From Patescibacteria group bacterium (GTDB taxonomy: Bacteria; Patescibacteriota; Patescibacteriia; 2-12-FULL-60-25), in contig JAGOQX010000003.1 of the NCBI GenBank assembly GCA_018063105.1, positions 1 through 59,730 on the forward strand: a DNA stretch of 59,730 nt, given 5' to 3'. The notes under the pieces were generated by a model. It ran no database searches. It saw only the letters and a program-made list of their open reading frames with translations, and was not told the DNA's origin. Position numbers and translations under genes: made by a program. Position 1 is the stretch's first letter; each line of letters opens with the position of its first letter. This document shows, in pieces, positions 58,861-59,730 of the stretch.

Positions 58861-58937
58861 GTTTGTAACGTTTTCTCTGCGAGAACGTATTATTGAGTAT
58901 TACTCATTTTTCTTCAGCCCGTTTGGGCTCATACTCT

Positions 58938-59477
58938 ATGCACTATTCTCGTTTGTTTGTTGTTGGTTCGGTTATGGCATCGTTAATCGCAACTCCAGTA
59001 TTCGCATCAGAATTAGGTAATGGGGAGTCTGGAAAAGAGATGAATAAGGCAAAGCAAGAACGAGAGGTGAAAAACCATCGCGCTGTATGTCAAAAAACGG
59101 CACAAGAAAAGTTTGTCCATTTTCAAACTGACTTATGGAAAACGCGTGTTACTTCATCCACAGAAGCGATGAAGGCATGGGCCACGGCAGAAAAAAATGC
59201 AGCAACGACATTTGCAGCGGCAGAAAAGGCTGCCCGCACAACATTTGTGGCTGCTCGAAAGGCTGCATTGGAAGCAAAGGATACGGTTGCATTGAAGGCC
59301 GCAAAAGAAACGTATAACGCAGCTCGCAAGACAGCTCGTGAAACGTATAATGCGGCACGAAAGGCTGCGATGGCAGCACGCAAAGCAGCGCTGGTAGCAC
59401 GACAAGAGTCGTACAAGGCTGCGCACAAAAACGCTCAAGACGCATTCAAGGCAGACAAGGACGATTGTAAGCAATAA
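58938..59477 (+). CDS. Secreted Ala/Lys-rich coiled-coil protein
   Basis: 179 aa from the ATG at 58938. A signal peptide (MHYSRLFVVGSVMASLIATP, cleavage after VFAS) is followed by a charged segment, one Cys in HRAVCQKTAQ and a long run of Ala, Lys, Arg and Glu. From about residue 110 it has 11-residue repeats: KETYNAARKTA, RETYNAARKAA, MAARKAALVAR, QESYKAAHKNA and QDAFKADKDDC. Eleven-residue periodicity gives a right-handed coiled coil. A second Cys is near the C terminus. The function is unknown; it may be a surface or periplasmic rod. It ends at an intrinsic terminator. Confidence 0.7.
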   Translation: MHYSRLFVVGSVMASLIATPVFASELGNGESGKEMNKAKQEREVKNHRAVCQKTAQEKFVHFQTDLWKTRVTSSTEAMKAWATAEKNAATTFAAAEKAARTTFVAARKAALEAKDTVALKAAKETYNAARKTARETYNAARKAAMAARKAALVARQESYKAAHKNAQDAFKADKDDCKQ

Positions 59478-59497
59478 TTGATTCAATCATTAGCCAG

Positions 59498-59526
59498 CCC
59501 TCGGAGCTTTACGCTTCGGGGGTTTT
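59498..59526 (+). terminator. Terminator before secA
   Basis: CCCTCGGAGC, loop TTTAC, GCTTCGGGGG: a 10-bp stem with two wobbles, then TTTT and further T residues. Confidence 0.75.
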
Positions 59527-59547
59527 GCTTTAGACTTCAGGCAAACT

Positions 59548-59730
59548 ATGAGTATATTCAATGGCCTCTTCGGAGATCCGAATGCAAAGGAAATCAAGAA
59601 AATTCAGCCAATTATTGATCAGATCAATGGACTTGAGCCGAGTATTCAGACGCTGTCTGATGAAGGGTTAAAGGCAAAAACCGCAGAGTTTAAGCAACGC
59701 CTCTCGCAAGGTGAGGCGTTGGATCTGATG
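59548..59730 (+). CDS. secA: SecA translocase ATPase (N-terminal part)
   Basis: The first 61 codons are present and the gene runs off the window. [20 protein letters not shown] followed by [20 protein letters not shown] and [20 protein letters not shown] is the N-terminal helix and start of nucleotide-binding domain 1 of SecA, which drives secretion through SecYEG. The ATG at 59548 follows the terminator by 21 nt, so this begins a new unit. Confidence 0.92.
   Translation, partial: MSIFNGLFGDPNAKEIKKIQPIIDQINGLEPSIQTLSDEGLKAKTAEFKQRLSQGEALDLM

Noticed and set aside
58916-58929. AGCCC-GTTT-GGGCT hairpin as terminator of hpf
   Set aside because: It is perfect but short and has no T-run; it may be part of the leader or promoter of the next gene.
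1-59730. CRISPR arrays, transposase genes or rRNA genes
   Set aside because: No regularly spaced repeats, transposase motifs or rRNA signatures were noticed. The only mobile-like sequence is the palindromic element after murC.

Overview
The window looks like a Candidate Phyla Radiation (Patescibacteria, probably Parcubacteria-like) chromosome. This rests on dense gene packing with 1-26 nt overlaps, typical CPR neighbourhoods (PEGA-domain propeller protein, DUF5667/DUF5666-like membrane proteins, an orphan VirD4-like ATPase, tail-fibre-like surface protein), very few Shine-Dalgarno sequences in front of core genes, and the standard code (TGA used as stop). The lineage assignment is inference; the gene content is read directly.

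Layout: 0-6.7 kb is a surface-sugar locus with dTDP-sugar synthesis (rmlB and an rmlD-rmlA fusion) and four family-2 glycosyltransferases. 6.7-12.7 kb holds a PEGA protein, a CtpA-type protease, a Nudix hydrolase, pyrG, rpmA and a NifU-like protein. 12.7-21.3 kb carries mraY-ftsW-murG, a PIF1-like helicase, phosphoglycerate mutase, tRNA-Lys, a GT4 enzyme, a translin-family protein and murD. 21.3-26.9 kb is a MacAB-like exporter with two tandem permeases, followed by a methyltransferase. 27.9-33.9 kb is a CIRCE-controlled heat-shock operon, hrcA-grpE-hsp20-dnaK-DUF3467-dnaJ, running into an ECF sigma factor and a probable anti-sigma-like protein. 44.2-53.2 kb has hicBA, a conjugation-type ATPase, dnaX, dnaB and a permease. 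53.2-59.7 kb has folD, an unidentified GC-rich RNA transcription unit, glyA, murC, murB, hpf, a secreted Ala/Lys-rich coiled coil and the start of secA.

The region 34.4-42.6 kb stands apart. Its genes have TTGACA promoters, clear Shine-Dalgarno sequences and intrinsic terminators, and several are GC-rich; the core genes on either side mostly lack these. It contains a small HTH protein, a Gly-rich lipoprotein with WG repeats, a surface protein, and a compact cassette: a 66-aa Cys-containing peptide, a radical SAM/SPASM enzyme, an MTA-phosphorylase-like enzyme and an ABC-F ATPase. I read the cassette as a candidate undescribed RiPP (ribosomally made, post-translationally modified peptide) system. 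The peptide would be cross-linked or otherwise modified by the radical SAM enzyme, the phosphorylase could remove the 5'-deoxyadenosine by-product, and the ABC-F protein could give self-protection. The gene identities are well supported; the joint function is inference.

Two other points deserve attention. A roughly 475-nt RNA unit at 54100-54576 has its own promoter and terminator, and its 5' end can pair with the terminator arm. Many host genes have a TATACT-type -10 box only 6-12 nt before the start codon, implying leaderless or nearly leaderless mRNAs.
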